5,193 nucleotides of DNA, taken from assembly GCA_023443345.1 (NCBI GenBank), contig JAEZUZ010000098.1, positions 1-5,193 on the forward strand, read 5' to 3'. The position numbers were made by a program, and so were the translations under genes. Positions 1 through 5,193 of the stretch are shown one piece after another. The notes under the pieces were generated by a model. It was given only the letters and a program-made list of their open reading frames with translations, was not told the DNA's origin and ran no database searches. Each line of letters begins with the position of its first letter. The stretch's first letter is position 1. Source of the DNA: Bacillota bacterium (lineage in GTDB: Bacteria; Bacillota; Clostridia; Peptostreptococcales; Acidaminobacteraceae).

Positions 1-2159
1 CATTTGGCCTTCCTACAGAAAATTTCGCTATTAAAAACAACGTACATCCTGAAGATGTAACTAAAGATATAACAGATAGAATGAGAACTCAACTTCAGAG
101 ATTGGGTTATTCTTTTGACTGGGATAGAGAAGTTATTACAAGTGATCCTTCTTTTTATAAATGGACGCAGTGGATCTTTTTACAAATGTTCAAAGATGGA
201 TTGGCATACAAGAAGAAAAGCAAGATTAACTATTGTCCTTCTTGTAAAGTTGGTCTAGCAAATGAAGAAGTTGTCAATGGCTGCTGTGAGAGATGTGGCA
301 CAGAGGTCGAATATAAAGAAAAAGAGCAGTGGATGTTAGCAATAACTAAGTATGCTCAGAGGCTTGCAGAAGACCTAGAACTAGTAGATTTCCCTCATAG
401 AGTAAAGGCCTCCCAACTTGAATGGATTGGAATGAGCCATGGAGCAACAATTCAGTTCAAAATTGAGAATAAGGACGACATATTAGAAATATATACGACA
501 AGACCTGATACCATTTATGGCGTTTCTTACATGGTACTAGCACCAGAACATCCAATACTAGATAAGTACAAAGATGAGATAAAAAACTTCAGTGAAATAG
601 AAAAGTACAGATTAGATATAAGAAATAAGAGTGATTTTGAAAGAACTAAAGTAAATAAGGAAAAGACAGGTGTCATAGTTGATGGAATTAGAGGTTATAA
701 TCCTGTTAGTGAAGAAGCAGTAGATATATTTGTTTCAGATTATGTAATGATGGATTATGGATCAGGTGCTATAATGGCAGTTCCGGCTCACGATGAAAGA
801 GACTATGAATTTGCCCAAAAGTTCAATTTACCTATTAAATTTGTAATTGAAACTAAAGATAGAGATACTTATTATGCAGGTAGTGGAATAGTTATCAACT
901 CTCCTCTAATAAATGGATTAAATAGCAAAGATGCCAAGGAAAAAATGATTCAAATAGTAGAAGAGAAGGGAATTGGTCATAGAAAGACACAGTTTAAATT
1001 AAGAGACTGGGTATTTGCTAGACAAAGATATTGGGGAGAACCTATTCCGGTTGTTCATTGTCCAAAGTGCGGTACTGTTCCACTAGATGAAAGTGAATTG
1101 CCACTTACTCTTCCTAGAGTAGATAAAGTTGAACCAAGCCAAGATGGTGAGTCGCCACTTGCAACAATAGAGTCATGGGTAAATACAAAATGTCCATGCT
1201 GTGGTTCAGATGCAAAAAGAGAGACAGATACAATGCCACAGTGGGCAGGAAGCTCTTGGTATTTTTTAAGATATTTAGATCCTCACAATGATAGAGAATT
1301 CTGTTCTAGAGATATTTTAGATAAGTGGATGCCAGTAAGTTGGTATAACGGAGGAATGGAGCATACAACACTTCATCTTCTATATTCTAGGTTCTGGTAT
1401 AAATACTTATATGATAAGGGATTAGTTCCAACTAAGGAGCCATATTTAAAGAGAACAAGTCATGGATTTATCCTTGGAAGTGATGGACAGAAGATGTCAA
1501 AGAGCAGGGGGAATGGAGTTAACCCTGATGAAATAATTGACAACTATGGAGCAGATACCTTAAGACTTTACGAAATGTTTATTGGTGATTTTGAGAAGAC
1601 TGCAATATGGAATGATTCAGCACTAAGAGGTGCTAAAAAGTTCTTAGATAGAGTTTGGAATCTGCTAGATAAGGTTGAAGATAAAGACGAGTATTCAAAA
1701 GAACTTGAAATAAGAATTAATCAAGCGATAAAGAAAGTAAGTGAAGATTTTGAAGCACTAAAGCCTAATACAGCAATTGCAGAACTTATGAGCTTAGTAA
1801 ATGGGTTTTATCAAAAAGATAAGATAACAAAAAAAGATTATCATACTTTGATATCATTACTTCACCCAGTAGCTCCACATATGACAGAAGAGCTTTCAGA
1901 AATGCTTGGATTTAGTGAACTCTCAACTACAAGTTGGCCAAAGTATGATGAAGAAAAACTTCATTATAACTATGTTACAATACCAGTTCAGTTTAATGGC
2001 AAGGTGAGATATAATATTGAAGTTCCAAGAGATGCTCAAGAGAGTGAAATAATATCAATAGCTAAAAATCATGAAAAATATCAGGGATATGCTCAGGGAG
2101 AATTAGTTAAAGAAATAGTCGTTCCTAACAGAATGATGAGCTTCGTATTTAAAAAATAG
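1..2159 (+). CDS. leuS: Leucyl-tRNA synthetase, 5'-truncated by the window edge
   Basis: Cytoplasmic class Ia aminoacyl-tRNA synthetase that charges tRNA-Leu with leucine using ATP. The reading frame is open from the first base. Bases 1-2 end an Ala codon and the next codons read FGLPTENFAIKN, the conserved block after the HIGH motif, so the true start lies upstream (about 80 residues missing by comparison with B. subtilis LeuRS). The Met at 81 is internal. Visible landmarks: a four-Cys cluster (Cys codons 234, 243, 285, 294, plus an extra Cys at 282); the CP1 editing domain with TTRPDT (495-512) and AVPAHDERD (777-803); RDWVFARQRYWGEPIP; a second CxxC pair set (1059/1068 and 1191/1200); TMPQWAGSSWYFLRY; GGMEHTTLHLLYSRFW; and KMSKS (1491-1505). 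An anticodon-binding helical domain and the C-terminal LeuRS domain, ending at a TAG stop, follow. Catalytic and editing motifs in view are intact. The call is secure; promoter and any leader regulation lie outside the window. Confidence 0.98.
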   Translation, partial: FGLPTENFAIKNNVHPEDVTKDITDRMRTQLQRLGYSFDWDREVITSDPSFYKWTQWIFLQMFKDGLAYKKKSKINYCPSCKVGLANEEVVNGCCERCGTEVEYKEKEQWMLAITKYAQRLAEDLELVDFPHRVKASQLEWIGMSHGATIQFKIENKDDILEIYTTRPDTIYGVSYMVLAPEHPILDKYKDEIKNFSEIEKYRLDIRNKSDFERTKVNKEKTGVIVDGIRGYNPVSEEAVDIFVSDYVMMDYGSGAIMAVPAHDERDYEFAQKFNLPIKFVIETKDRDTYYAGSGIVINSPLINGLNSKDAKEKMIQIVEEKGIGHRKTQFKLRDWVFARQRYWGEPIPVVHCPKCGTVPLDESELPLTLPRVDKVEPSQDGESPLATIESWVNTKCPCCGSDAKRETDTMPQWAGSSWYFLRYLDPHNDREFCSRDILDKWMPVSWYNGGMEHTTLHLLYSRFWYKYLYDKGLVPTKEPYLKRTSHGFILGSDGQKMSKSRGNGVNPDEIIDNYGADTLRLYEMFIGDFEKTAIWNDSALRGAKKFLDRVWNLLDKVEDKDEYSKELEIRINQAIKKVSEDFEALKPNTAIAELMSLVNGFYQKDKITKKDYHTLISLLHPVAPHMTEELSEMLGFSELSTTSWPKYDEEKLHYNYVTIPVQFNGKVRYNIEVPRDAQESEIISIAKNHEKYQGYAQGELVKEIVVPNRMMSFVFKK

Positions 2160-2170
2160 TGATAAAAATT

Positions 2171-2212
2171 AAAGGTCCATTATGATAATGGACCTTTATT
2201 ATTTTGATTTTT
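2171..2212. terminator. Rho-independent terminator of leuS, probably bidirectional
   Basis: A perfect 12-bp inverted repeat has arms AAAGGTCCATTA (2171-2182) and TAATGGACCTTT (2186-2197) and a 3-nt loop. It begins 11 nt after the leuS stop. On the plus strand it is followed by a T-rich tract (2198-2212). On the minus strand the arm runs into AATTTTTATC, so the same hairpin can stop the convergent small gene. The outer A/T pairs let the stem merge with U-tracts on both sides, which is the usual design of a shared terminator between convergent genes. Confidence 0.9.
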
Positions 2213-2428
2213 CTTTTTAAATACAAATATGTCTAATAGTATCATTATTATTCTCCAAATAATTACACTAATGACTAAGTTTATTATGATATTCAATATT
2301 TTGTTAACTGAAAATATTGAAGATTTTTGTTCGATTTTTACAATTTCACTTTGATCTGCAAAAGTTCCAATAGGAACAATTAATACAAGTACTATTAGAA
2401 CTACCAATATAGATGTTAATATTTTCAT
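2180..2428 (-). CDS. Small secreted/membrane protein of unknown function (82 aa)
   Basis: I do not recognise this protein. With the start at 2428 it reads MKILTSILVVLIVLV and so on: a Lys followed by a long hydrophobic stretch (residues 3-20) and a plausible signal-peptidase site after TFA (residue 24). A short polar segment (25-38) and a second hydrophobic segment (about 44-70, with an Arg at 59) come next, then KKK and a polar tail. This looks like a signal peptide plus one membrane helix and argues the frame is real. A longer frame opens at 2476 but would overlap the divergent comEA-like gene and has no better ribosome binding site. No Shine-Dalgarno precedes 2428; a perfect extended -10 sits 7 nt upstream, suggesting a leaderless message. 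The last codons and the TAA stop lie inside the terminator stem. Nearby + genes suggest no role. It could still be a chance frame in AT-rich DNA. Confidence 0.55.
   Translation of the reverse strand: MKILTSILVVLIVLVLIVPIGTFADQSEIVKIEQKSSIFSVNKILNIIINLVISVIIWRIIMILLDIFVFKKKNQNNKGPLS
2292..2321. repeat. Perfect 11-bp inverted repeat inside the small minus-strand gene
   Basis: Arms TTCAATATTTT (2292-2302) and AAAATATTGAA (2311-2321) are exact reverse complements separated by 8 nt (GTTAACTG, which itself contains the palindrome GTTAAC). It lies within codons of the small minus-strand frame and 135 nt upstream of the comEA-like start. The plus-strand 3' side is T-rich (2324-2340), but the stem is almost all A/T and would be weak in RNA. 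It could be a protein-binding dyad, a weak hairpin or chance. Confidence 0.5.
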
Positions 2429-2434
2429 AAATAA

Positions 2435-2462
2435 ATTATAACATAAGAGGAAGAAATGAGAA
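2435..2462 (-). promoter_or_regulatory. Candidate extended -10 promoter for the small minus-strand gene
   Basis: Read on the minus strand, TGTTATAAT (2443 down to 2435) is a perfect extended -10 (TG-n-TATAAT). TTCTCA (2462 down to 2457) is a 4/6 match to the -35 consensus at a 16-nt spacing. Transcription would begin at about 2428, which is the A of the proposed ATG start. The -35 half overlaps the start codon of the divergent comEA-like gene. AT-rich DNA yields TATAAT by chance, so this rests mainly on the TG extension and the position. Confidence 0.5.
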
Positions 2463-2974
2463 AGTATGTACAACATCTTATATTGCTAGTATTATTTATA
2501 GCAGGAATAGTATATGGTGCTTTTAACTTTAGCACAAATTCGCCAGTAAAAAGAGATATAAAGGTTTATATTACTGGAGAAGTCAAAAATCCAGGAGTTT
2601 ATGAGCTAGATGAAGATAGAAGATTGGGTGAGCTATTAGAAATGGCAGGAGGCCTTACTGATAAAGCAAAAGATGATATAAATTTAGCACAAAAGTTATT
2701 AGATGGAGAACATATAGTTATAGATGAGAAGAAAGAAAGCATTGAGCTAGAAAAAGAAGATGTTCAACCTAATAATATTTCTAATTCAAAAGTAGATGTA
2801 AATAGTATTGATAAAGATCAATGGCTTGAAGCGCCTGGTATTGGAGAGTCAACAGCAAACAGAATTATTGAATATTTGTCAAAAAATAAAAACTCTACAT
2901 GGCAAGATCTTTTAAATGTTGATGGGATTGGTGAAAAAAAATTAAATAAAATTATTTCATACTTTGAACAATAA
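2456..2974 (+). CDS. comEA: ComEA-like membrane-anchored DNA-binding protein (SLBB + helix-hairpin-helix)
   Basis: Predicted DNA receptor of the competence (transformation) machinery, 172 aa. It has a short N-terminus (MRKYVQH) and one membrane helix (about 8-25) that places the rest outside the membrane. An SLBB domain follows (about 35-90: KVYITGEVKNPGVY, then LGELLEMAGGLTDKA, then LLDGEHIVI). After an acidic linker (91-110) comes a C-terminal tandem helix-hairpin-helix (113-170) with hairpins APGIGES (126-132) and VDGIGEK (155-161), which bind the DNA backbone without sequence preference in this family. Length and domain order match Gram-positive ComEA (B. subtilis about 205 aa). ATG 2456 has AGAGG at 2446-2450, five nt upstream. 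No convincing promoter is seen; TGTTAATAT at 2414-2422 is the best extended -10 candidate, inside the divergent gene. No comEB or comEC follows, so a role in uptake is inferred from domains only. Confidence 0.9.
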   Translation: MRKYVQHLILLVLFIAGIVYGAFNFSTNSPVKRDIKVYITGEVKNPGVYELDEDRRLGELLEMAGGLTDKAKDDINLAQKLLDGEHIVIDEKKESIELEKEDVQPNNISNSKVDVNSIDKDQWLEAPGIGESTANRIIEYLSKNKNSTWQDLLNVDGIGEKKLNKIISYFEQ

Positions 2975-2991
2975 ACAACTCATGATATAAT
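2964..2991 (+). promoter_or_regulatory. Extended -10 sigma-A-type promoter for the two-component operon
   Basis: TTGAAC (2964-2969, 4/6 match to the -35 consensus), a 16-nt spacer and TGATATAAT (2983-2991), a perfect TG-n-TATAAT extended -10. The start of transcription would be at about 2998, giving a leader of about 25 nt before the regulator's ATG. The -35 box sits within the last codons and stop of the comEA-like gene. No terminator hairpin is visible between the two genes, so read-through from comEA may add to this promoter. Confidence 0.7.
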
Positions 2992-3008
2992 AAAAACATA
3001 ACAATATG

Positions 3009-3014
3009 AAAGGG
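3009..3014 (+). promoter_or_regulatory. Ribosome binding site deciding the response regulator start
   Basis: AAAGGG lies 8 nt before the ATG at 3023. A second ATG at 3019 in another frame lies only 4 nt from the motif and opens a frame of just 10 codons. The spacing and the conserved N-terminus (MERILIVEDE) both favour 3023. Confidence 0.7.
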
Positions 3015-3022
3015 AAAAATGT

Positions 3023-3703
3023 ATGGAGCGAATTTTAATTGTAGAAGATGAGGCAGTTCTTTTAAAGGGATTAAAATTCAGTATATTGCAGGATGGTTAT
3101 GAAGTTGATACTGCAATGGATGGAAATGAAGCTCTTCAATTATTTTCTAAAAATCAATACAATCTAGTGCTTTTAGATGTGATGTTACCAGGAAAAGATG
3201 GTTTTGAAGTATGCAAGGAAATTAGAAAAACTTCCTTTGTGCCAATAATAATGCTCACTGCTAAAACTGACGATGAATCAGTTATTCAGGGTTTAGAAGC
3301 AGGAGCAGATGACTACGTTTCAAAGCCTTTTAATATCCTTGAACTTAAAGCAAGAATTAAAGCTGTTATGAGAAGGTTTAAGCCAAGTGGCATTGAGAAT
3401 GTCAATGGGATGGACTTTGGAGATTTTAAAATAAATTTCTTTGGAAGGAAGATCATATTTCCAGATAGAGAAGAAACTCTTACAGCTAAGGAATTTGACT
3501 TGCTTATTCAATTAGTTATGAATGAGGAGAAGGTATTTAGTAGAGAATATCTTCTTGAAACAATTTGGGGATATGAATACTTTGGTGATGTTAGGACAGT
3601 TGATGTTCACATAAGAAGACTTAGAGAGAAGATAGAGGAAAATTCTTCTAGACCTAAGTACATTCATACAAAATGGGGTACAGGATATTATTTTAAACGT
3701 TAA
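3023..3703 (+). CDS. Two-component response regulator, OmpR/PhoB family
   Basis: Cytoplasmic transcription factor of 226 aa, controlled by phosphorylation from the adjacent kinase. The receiver domain (about 1-118) has every key residue: acidic pair Glu8-Asp9, phospho-acceptor Asp52 (in LLDVMLPGKDGFEV), Thr79 (MLTAK), Tyr98 and Lys101 (SKPF). The C-terminal winged-helix DNA-binding domain (about 128-226) shows LTAKEFDLL (153-161), the region around FSREYLLETIWG (172-183), the recognition-helix stretch RTVDVHIRRLREKIE (191-205) and the wing GTGYYF (219-224). Length is typical for PhoB/OmpR/WalR-type regulators. The kinase gene starts 25 nt after its stop, so the two form a cognate pair. The kinase lacks the cytoplasmic PAS domain typical of WalK, so I do not assign a specific name such as walR or phoP. 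Targets are unknown. Confidence 0.96.
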   Translation: MERILIVEDEAVLLKGLKFSILQDGYEVDTAMDGNEALQLFSKNQYNLVLLDVMLPGKDGFEVCKEIRKTSFVPIIMLTAKTDDESVIQGLEAGADDYVSKPFNILELKARIKAVMRRFKPSGIENVNGMDFGDFKINFFGRKIIFPDREETLTAKEFDLLIQLVMNEEKVFSREYLLETIWGYEYFGDVRTVDVHIRRLREKIEENSSRPKYIHTKWGTGYYFKR

Positions 3704-3732
3704 GCATTATACAATTTCAAAATTAGGAATGC
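3704..3732 (+). promoter_or_regulatory. Possible weak hairpin over the kinase ribosome binding site and start codon
   Basis: In the 25-nt gap between regulator and kinase, GCATT (3704-3708) can pair with AATGC (3728-3732) and inner AATT (3713-3716) with AATT (3721-3724) around a TCAA loop. The AGG of the putative Shine-Dalgarno (3725-3727) falls in the internal loop and the ATG in the outer stem. It could damp kinase translation relative to the regulator. It is short and mostly A/U, so it may be chance. Confidence 0.25.
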
Positions 3733-5099
3733 GATTTTTGTTTACATTCATAATACTTACAATTGCTATATATATGACAGTCTTTAATACACTGAGTCTT
3801 ATACTTCTTAGTCAAAATAAGAATGAATTTACAAGAAATCAGAATGCAAAGTCCCATATAGTTGCTCAGGCAATTAATGCAAGATATTATGATATTGAGA
3901 CAATTAAAAAAGATTTAGATTTTCATAATGAATTAAAGCCTATTTTACAACAGAATAGGCTTGTGCTTTTTGATAGCCAAATGAAAGTTGTATACGATTC
4001 ATATAGGCTCCTTGAAGGGCAATATTTTGCCTATGAGAATTACGATAAATCTTCAGAAATACGCATAACACAAAAATCAAATAGGTTGCTTTATAACTGG
4101 GCAGAAATTTTAAGAGATGGTCATAGTAACTACAAAGTCCTTTTAATTAGTGATATAGGAAATATATACAATAGGTCGTTTAATACTGCAAAAAAAGTCT
4201 CTTTATTTTTGATGCCTTTTTTTGTTTTATCATGTTTTTTATTTTACTTATATATAGTTAAAGCTCTTTCTCCTATAGAGGATATTAGAATTGGAGTGCA
4301 GGAGATGACAAGAGGACATTATAATGCAAGAATAAAGCCAAGAGGACTCAACGAAATTCAGGAAATTTCAAGAAGCTTTAACGAAATGGGACAGAGACTT
4401 GAAAAAATTAATTCCCAGCAATCACTTTTTGTATCTAATGTCTCTCATGAATTAAAGACACCAGTTGCTTCTATTAGAATACTCATAGATTACCTTTTAA
4501 ATAGCAAAGAAAACAATCCAGAAGTTATAAATGAATTTTTAAATGACATATCTGATGAGACAGATAGACTAAAAAATATACTGGAAGATTTGTTATATAT
4601 AGCTAAATTAGAAAAGCAAGACCTGACTTTAAATCTTGATACTCGTCCACTTTCAAAGGCAATTGAGGATGCTATAAATAGCGTTGCAGTTATTGCAAAA
4701 GAAAAGGATATAACAATAAATTATGACAAATCCTCTAAGATATTTATAGAGATGGATTTTAAGAAAATGGTACAAGTATTTATAAATTTGCTTACTAATT
4801 CTATAAAGTATAGTGACAAAGGTAAGAGTATAGATATTTCTCAAAAAGAAATGCAAGAGAACATAGTTATTGAGTTCAAAGATAATGGAATTGGAATATC
4901 AAAAGAAGATCTTCCTTTTATATTTGATAGATTCTATAGAGTTAGTTCCTCTAGAAGTAGGCAAAGTGGAGGAACAGGACTTGGACTTAGTATCGTAAAA
5001 GAAGTTATTTTATTGCACAATGGACAAGTAAAAATGGAATCACAAATAAATGTTGGAAGTACAGTAAAGATAACTCTTCCTAAAAAATATAGGGTTTAG
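3729..5099 (+). CDS. Membrane sensor histidine kinase, HAMP-HisKA-HATPase_c
   Basis: Sensor kinase of 456 aa, partner of the regulator just upstream. Order: membrane helix 1 (about 4-28); an extracellular sensing region (about 29-155; the stretch around VLFDSQMKVVYDS at 79-91 resembles the PAS-like fold of PhoR/ResE-type sensors, an inference); membrane helix 2 (about 157-178); HAMP (about 178-231, with the usual Pro at 182); HisKA with phospho-acceptor His240 in FVSNVSHELKTPVASI; and HATPase_c with N box (Asn353 and Asn357 in FINLLTNSIKY), G1 box DNGIGI (385-390), F box (FDRFYR, 399-404) and G2 box GGTGLGL (414-420). All catalytic motifs are intact and there is no cytoplasmic PAS. The start is slightly uncertain: AGGA abuts the ATG at 3729, while the TTG at 3738 has 9-nt spacing. 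The ATG form keeps Arg2 before the first helix, which fits the positive-inside rule. Confidence 0.95.
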   Translation: MRFLFTFIILTIAIYMTVFNTLSLILLSQNKNEFTRNQNAKSHIVAQAINARYYDIETIKKDLDFHNELKPILQQNRLVLFDSQMKVVYDSYRLLEGQYFAYENYDKSSEIRITQKSNRLLYNWAEILRDGHSNYKVLLISDIGNIYNRSFNTAKKVSLFLMPFFVLSCFLFYLYIVKALSPIEDIRIGVQEMTRGHYNARIKPRGLNEIQEISRSFNEMGQRLEKINSQQSLFVSNVSHELKTPVASIRILIDYLLNSKENNPEVINEFLNDISDETDRLKNILEDLLYIAKLEKQDLTLNLDTRPLSKAIEDAINSVAVIAKEKDITINYDKSSKIFIEMDFKKMVQVFINLLTNSIKYSDKGKSIDISQKEMQENIVIEFKDNGIGISKEDLPFIFDRFYRVSSSRSRQSGGTGLGLSIVKEVILLHNGQVKMESQINVGSTVKITLPKKYRV

Positions 5100-5101
5100 A
5101 A

Positions 5102-5193
5102 ATGAAAAATACACATAGATGGATAGGATTAATAATATTCCTGTTTTTATTAATAAATATAATAGGCTTTTTTCTCATAAGATACGGAGGAAG
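5102..5193 (+). CDS. N-terminus of a membrane-anchored protein, cut by the window end
   Basis: Thirty codons are visible, beginning MKNTHRWIGLIIF: a short basic N-terminus followed by one hydrophobic segment (about residues 7-27) and then RYGG. This is a signal anchor or uncleaved signal peptide. The ATG lies 2 nt after the kinase stop and has AGGG (5091-5094) within the kinase's last codons, 7 nt upstream. It is therefore probably translated from the same message. In many Gram-positive bacteria such a position holds an extracellular accessory or a membrane-anchored enzyme of the signalling operon, but the family cannot be told from 30 residues. Confidence 0.75.
   Translation, partial: MKNTHRWIGLIIFLFLLINIIGFFLIRYGG

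Noticed and set aside
81..83. ATG at 81 as the start of leuS
   Set aside because: The frame continues upstream to base 1 with the conserved LeuRS sequence FGLPTENFAIKN, so this Met is internal and the gene is only cut by the window edge.
2437..2442. TATAAC as a plus-strand -10 box for comEA
   Set aside because: It would place the transcription start at about the ribosome binding site, leaving too short a leader, and there is no -35 at the right distance. The motif is better explained as the complement of the minus-strand TATAAT.
2944..2957. AAATAA / TTATTT inverted repeat as a terminator for comEA
   Set aside because: It is all A/T, six base pairs with a 2-nt loop, and inside the comEA coding sequence. 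Too weak to terminate.
3019..3051. Ten-codon frame starting at the out-of-frame ATG just before the regulator start
   Set aside because: It overlaps the regulator start and is too close to the Shine-Dalgarno (4 nt). ATGTATG is easily chance. There is no evidence of an upstream regulatory peptide.
3320..3511. 63-aa open frame on the minus strand
   Set aside because: It is fully antisense to the intact response regulator, has no ribosome binding site or protein-like organisation, and is a shadow of the real gene.
4653..4856. 67-aa open frame on the minus strand
   Set aside because: It is antisense to the kinase ATPase domain; its Tyr/Ile/Phe-rich sequence is what reversed Lys/Asn/Ile-rich coding gives. 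There is no supporting signal.

Overview
The window is AT-rich DNA whose coding style (ATA/AGA/TTA codons, frequent Lys/Ile/Asn, A/G-rich ribosome binding sites, sigma-A-type promoters with extended -10 elements) suggests a low-GC Gram-positive bacterium. The leucyl-tRNA synthetase is of the clostridial or anaerobe style (GGMEHTTLHLLYSRFW and SHGFILG variants, with two four-Cys clusters). A Clostridia/Tissierellia-type anaerobe is my best guess; the genus cannot be fixed from the sequence alone.

Layout. Positions 1-2159 hold the 3' nine-tenths of leuS (+), with its N-terminus lost at the window edge. A strong symmetric hairpin (2171-2197) ends leuS. It can also serve a small convergent gene on the minus strand (2180-2428), a predicted 82-residue secreted or membrane protein of unknown function. 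Only 27 bp separate that gene's start from the divergent start of a comEA-like gene (2456-2974, +), which encodes a membrane-anchored SLBB plus helix-hairpin-helix DNA-binding protein. A good extended -10 promoter overlapping the end of comEA then drives an apparent two-component operon: an OmpR/PhoB-family response regulator (3023-3703), a HAMP-type sensor histidine kinase (3729-5099) and, 2 nt after its stop, the first 30 codons of a protein with an N-terminal membrane anchor (5102 to beyond the window end).

How the genes relate. leuS is a housekeeping gene with its own terminator. The comEA-like gene suggests capacity for DNA uptake, but no comEB, comEC or other competence gene is in view. 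The regulator, kinase and trailing membrane protein look like one signalling unit: the kinase senses something outside the membrane and phosphorylates the regulator, and the third gene may be an accessory or target of it. The signal and regulon cannot be read from the sequence.

I see no mobile element, CRISPR array, tRNA or rRNA, and no clear sign of an undescribed system. The least explained part is the 2160-2456 interval: a small unknown membrane protein with a possibly leaderless start, a perfect AT-rich inverted repeat, and tightly packed divergent expression signals.
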